From contig CAWCTB010000048.1 in assembly GCA_963798275.1 (NCBI GenBank), forward strand, positions 18,429 through 82,428: a stretch of 64,000 nucleotides of DNA. Reading direction: 5' to 3'. Below the pieces are notes generated by a model, which saw only the letters and a program-made list of their open reading frames with translations, was not told where the DNA came from and did no database searches. The translations under genes and the position numbers were made by a program. Each line of letters opens with the position of its first letter. Positions within the stretch are counted from its first letter, which is position 1. The stretch comes from CAWCTB01 sp963798275. GTDB lineage: Bacteria; Acidobacteriota; Terriglobia; Terriglobales; Acidobacteriaceae. Shown here piece by piece: positions 61,368 through 64,000 of this stretch.

Positions 61368-63137
61368 ATGCGGAAGAAACCGAAAACGAGAAACGGGCCG
61401 GTGTTCGCGACGCTTGGGCGCGCAATTCTGACGCTGATGGTGATAGCCGGTGCTGCCTTCACCATGATGGCCTTTACGGGCCAGCCTCCGAAAACACCAG
61501 ACGACCGCGTGCCCGTGCGTTACACCGATATTCGCCAGGCCGCCGGAATCACTTTCCTTCAGGACGGCACTGCGACCGACGAGAAGTACTATCTCGAAAC
61601 CATGGGCACCGGCGTCGCCTGGCTGGACTACGATCAGGACGGGCTCATGGACCTGTACTTCGTCCAATCTGCCGCCACCGATATTTACAAGCCACCTCAC
61701 CCCTTGCGCGGCGCGCTCTATCACAACAATGGCGACGGAACTTTTACCGACGTCACTGCGAAGGCCGGCGTCGGGGGTGAAGGGCATTACGGGCAGGGAG
61801 TTGCCGTCGGCGATTTCGACAACGATGGCTATCCTGACCTCTACGTGACCGGCTATGGCAGCGCCATCCTTTATCACAACAACGGCGATGGCACTTTTAC
61901 CGACGTCACCGCCAAGGCTGGCGTGGCCGATAAAGACGGATGGTCCGCCAGCGCCGGGTGGTTTGACTACGACAAAGATGGATGGCTCGACCTGCTGGTG
62001 ACCAATTACATCGAATGGTCGCCCAAGAACAACCTGTGGTGCGGCGAACGCCGGCCCGGCTACCGCTCCTATTGCCATCCCGGCAACTACAAGGGCAGAA
62101 GACCAAGCTCTACCACAATAATCATGACGGCACGTTCACCGACGTGAGCGATAAGTCCGGCGTGGGCAAGCCCGAATCCAAAGGCATGGGCGTCGTTCTT
62201 GCCGACTTTAACAACGATGGCTGGACCGATATCGCTATCGCCAACGACTCCTGGCCCAACTTTCTATTTATCAACAAACACGACGGAACGTTCGAGGACG
62301 TGTCGCTGATCTCGGGCATCGCCGCGAGCGAAGACGGACGCTACGAGGCCGGCATGGGCATCGATGCCGCCGACGTCGACGGCGACGGCTGGCAGGATGT
62401 CTATATCACCCATCTCGACTTCGAATTGAATCGCCTCTATCGCAATAGCCACGACGGGACTTTCGTTGACGAAACATTCCGCTCCGGCATTGGAAACAAG
62501 GCCGTCCTGCTAAGCGGCGTGGCCATGAAGTTTCTGGACTACGACAACGACGGCTGGCACGACATTCTGCAACTGAACGGTGCCATGCTCTGGACAACGT
62601 GACTCTATATCACGACGAGGTGACCTATAAGGAACCGCTGCTGATGTTCCGGAACGTGGGCAAAGGCCAGTTCGAAAAGGCGTCGGAGTCGCTGGGCCTG
62701 ACTTCATGCGTCCCATCGTCGGGCGCGGACTCGCCACTGCGGACTTTGACAACGACGGCGACATTGATATCGTCACCAACAATCGCGGCGACTATCCGTC
62801 GCTGCTGCGGAATGACGGCGGAAACGCCAACCATTGGATCAACGTGCAGTTGGTCGGCACCCAATCCGATCGCGACGGCATCGGCGCGTCGCTCAAGCTG
62901 ACTTCGGAAGGCGTCGTTCATGTCGAGCAGGCCAAGGGCGGTGTGAGTTATATGTCCGCCAGTGACCCTCGCATCCATTTCGGTCTGGGCAAGCGCACCA
63001 AGATTGATGCCCTGGAAATCACCTGGCCGAGCGGACAAGTTGACCGCCTGACGAATGTCCCAATCGATCAGATCATCGCAGTCAAGGAAGGCACAGGAAT
63101 CGTGCCCCACAAATTTCCCAAGGTCCCCAGCAAATGA
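61368..63137 (+). CDS. CRTAC1-like FG-GAP/VCBS + ASPIC/UnbV protein (frame-broken)
   Basis: A large exported protein: an N-terminal membrane/signal segment (AILTLMVIAGAAFTMMAFTG), then at least seven FG-GAP/VCBS calcium-binding repeats with DxDxDGxxD loops (DYDQDGLMDLYF, DFDNDGYPDLYV, DYDKDGWLDLLV, DFNNDGWTDIAI, DVDGDGWQDVYI, DYDNDGWHDILQ, DFDNDGDIDIVT), and a C-terminal ASPIC/UnbV domain (GASLKLTSEGVVHVEQAKGG, IHFGLGKRTKIDALEITWPS). Missing single bases near 62096, 62588 and 62702 split it into four frames. It is an extracellular beta-propeller protein of unknown ligand. The ATG at 61368 has AAGGAGA directly upstream, unusually close. Confidence 0.85.
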
Positions 63138-63165
63138 AGAAGACGAAAAACAAGATGGGTGCCCC

Positions 63166-63210
63166 ACCCTCGTCTTTCCCGTCTTTTGGGAAAGACAGGG
63201 TCGGGTTTTT
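63166..63210 (+). terminator. Intrinsic terminator after CRTAC1-like gene
   Basis: ACCCT-c-GTCTTTCCC (63166-63180) pairs with GGGAAAGACAGGGT (63188-63201), a 14 bp stem with one bulge, followed by CGGGTTTTT. Confidence 0.75.
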
Positions 63211-63309
63211 GGTTGCGAACCCCCGAACTGATCATCACTGGCAGTTCGCTTAAGAGGACGTTCGTGGAATATCGCAATGCACGCCGCACCGGTTGAGATG
63301 GCAAAAACA

Positions 63310-63340
63310 GCAGGTCCCTCCGCTCCGCTCGGGATGACAA
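63310..63340 (-). repeat. Dispersed intergenic repeat, copy 2
   Basis: Reverse complement of the repeat at 52795: TTGTCATCCCGAGCGGAGCG then GAGGGACCTGC. Similarity continues into a ttttgcc stretch. Confidence 0.8.
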
Positions 63341-63413
63341 TTCTGTTATTAGAGGAGTTTCAGGGACAGGACTCACAAATGACTGACGACCGAAGACTGA
63401 CGCCTGTCTCTTT

Positions 63414-64000
63414 ATGAATTTTCCGCGACGCCAATTTCTGGGCTCATCCGCCATCGTCCTCGGCAGCACGCTGCTGGACGCGCTCACCACGCCGCTCTGG
63501 CGGTGGAGGAATTGTCTACAGGCCGTCGCCGCAACTCCGCCCGCAGTTTCCCCGGTCACATTCGTGGACGTAGCCCGCGAAGCCGGACTGAATGCTCCCA
63601 ACGTCTGGGGGGCGGTCGATCACAAACGCTACATCATCGAAGCCAAAGGCAGCGGCCTGGCCTTCTTCGATTACGACAACGACGGGCGGGCTCGACATTT
63701 ATTTCACCAACGGCACGCGCCTCGACGCCAACTGGCCGCCCGGCAAGGCCCCCACTTCGCATCTCTACAAAAACAATCGCGACGGAACCTTCACCGATGT
63801 CACCGAGAAATCCGGCCTGGGACACACCGGCTGGCAGACTGGCATCTGTGTCGGCGACTATGACAACGACGGCTGGGACGACCTGTTCTGCTGCTTCTGG
63901 GGACACAACATCCTGTTCCACGAACAACGGTGACGGACGTTTACCGACGTGACTCACAAGGCCGGGGTTTACGACGAGCAATACCGCTGGGGAGCCGGCT
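63414..64000 (+). CDS. Second CRTAC1-like FG-GAP protein, partial and frame-broken
   Basis: A Tat-type signal (NFPRRQFLGSSAIVLGSTLL) starts at ATG 63414, followed by VTFVDVAREAGLNAPNVWGA, AKGSGLAFFDYDNDG and, in the next frame, GLDIYFTNGTRLDANWPPGK, HLYKNNRDGTFTDVTEKSGL and VGDYDNDGWDDLFCCFWGHN. Frame changes lie near 63690 and near 63925 (NNGDGRFTDVTHKAG-like continuation). The coding runs off the window at 64000. It belongs to the same family as the preceding gene and is its probable paralogue. Confidence 0.82.

Overview
The window looks like a draft contig from an Acidobacteriota genome (class Terriglobia-like). This is an inference from gene content. The pointers are a Ser/Thr kinase with a C-terminal TPR array, a single-chain LptF-LptG protein, a bacillithiol glycosyltransferase (BshA-like), many secreted TPR, Ig-like and FG-GAP/ASPIC proteins, and abundant intergenic palindromes. 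The genes are mostly housekeeping, envelope and transport genes, with a scatter of accessory elements.

Layout. 1-7.3 kb: a partial unknown protein, a SprT-like metalloprotein, a zinc-ribbon/TPR protein overlapping a CLC channel, a SulP permease and an unknown membrane-anchored protein. 7.6-12.3 kb: ileS, lspA, a 5'-truncated GH31 glycosidase remnant and a MITE-like element. 12.3-20.2 kb: a lone contractile-tail sheath protein, a soluble lytic transglycosylase, an ECF sigma/anti-sigma pair and a receptor kinase with TPRs. 20.2-24.5 kb: small secreted proteins (Ig-like lipoprotein, fasciclin) and a beta-propeller lipoprotein. 24.9-29.4 kb: a small conserved protein, a thioredoxin-like ferredoxin, DUF4126, a Pho-box-like site followed by DUF47-PiT phosphate genes, and ribBA. 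29.5-34 kb: a MerR regulator, a hemerythrin/DoxX pair, tRNA-Gly and an MFS transporter. 34-43.5 kb: AlaX-type editing protein, a LytS-type kinase, BshA, lone nuoB, GNAT, a quinone reductase-like MDR, a VapBC/FitAB-type toxin-antitoxin pair, and XdhC-MocA-HAD. 43.5-52.7 kb: GH57, LptFG, a second MITE-like element, an MsbA-like ABC exporter, a HicBA pair whose antitoxin carries an unusual N-terminal domain, and an IscU-like scaffold. 52.9-58.4 kb: BtuF-like, GAF and NUDIX proteins, a non-canonical NRAMP with a PRC-MgtE_N-CBS partner, and a HAD phosphatase.

The last 5.6 kb is different. A very GC-rich fragment of an RlmL-type rRNA methyltransferase (about 58.4-59.56 kb, minus strand) lies abruptly between the HAD gene and a TPR protein that has lost its N-terminus. 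This looks like a chimeric join or an alien insertion. It is followed by a TPR/CRTAC1 cluster that runs off the end.

A recurring problem is single-base indels that break reading frames in at least fifteen genes whose translations continue perfectly in a neighbouring frame. Sequencing error is the most economical explanation, and features marked frame-broken are described as the reconstructed gene. The most interesting biology is the HicB fusion with its palindromic operator, the NRAMP/MgtE_N-CBS pair, the orphan sheath protein, and a two-copy MITE-like family with two internal hairpins.
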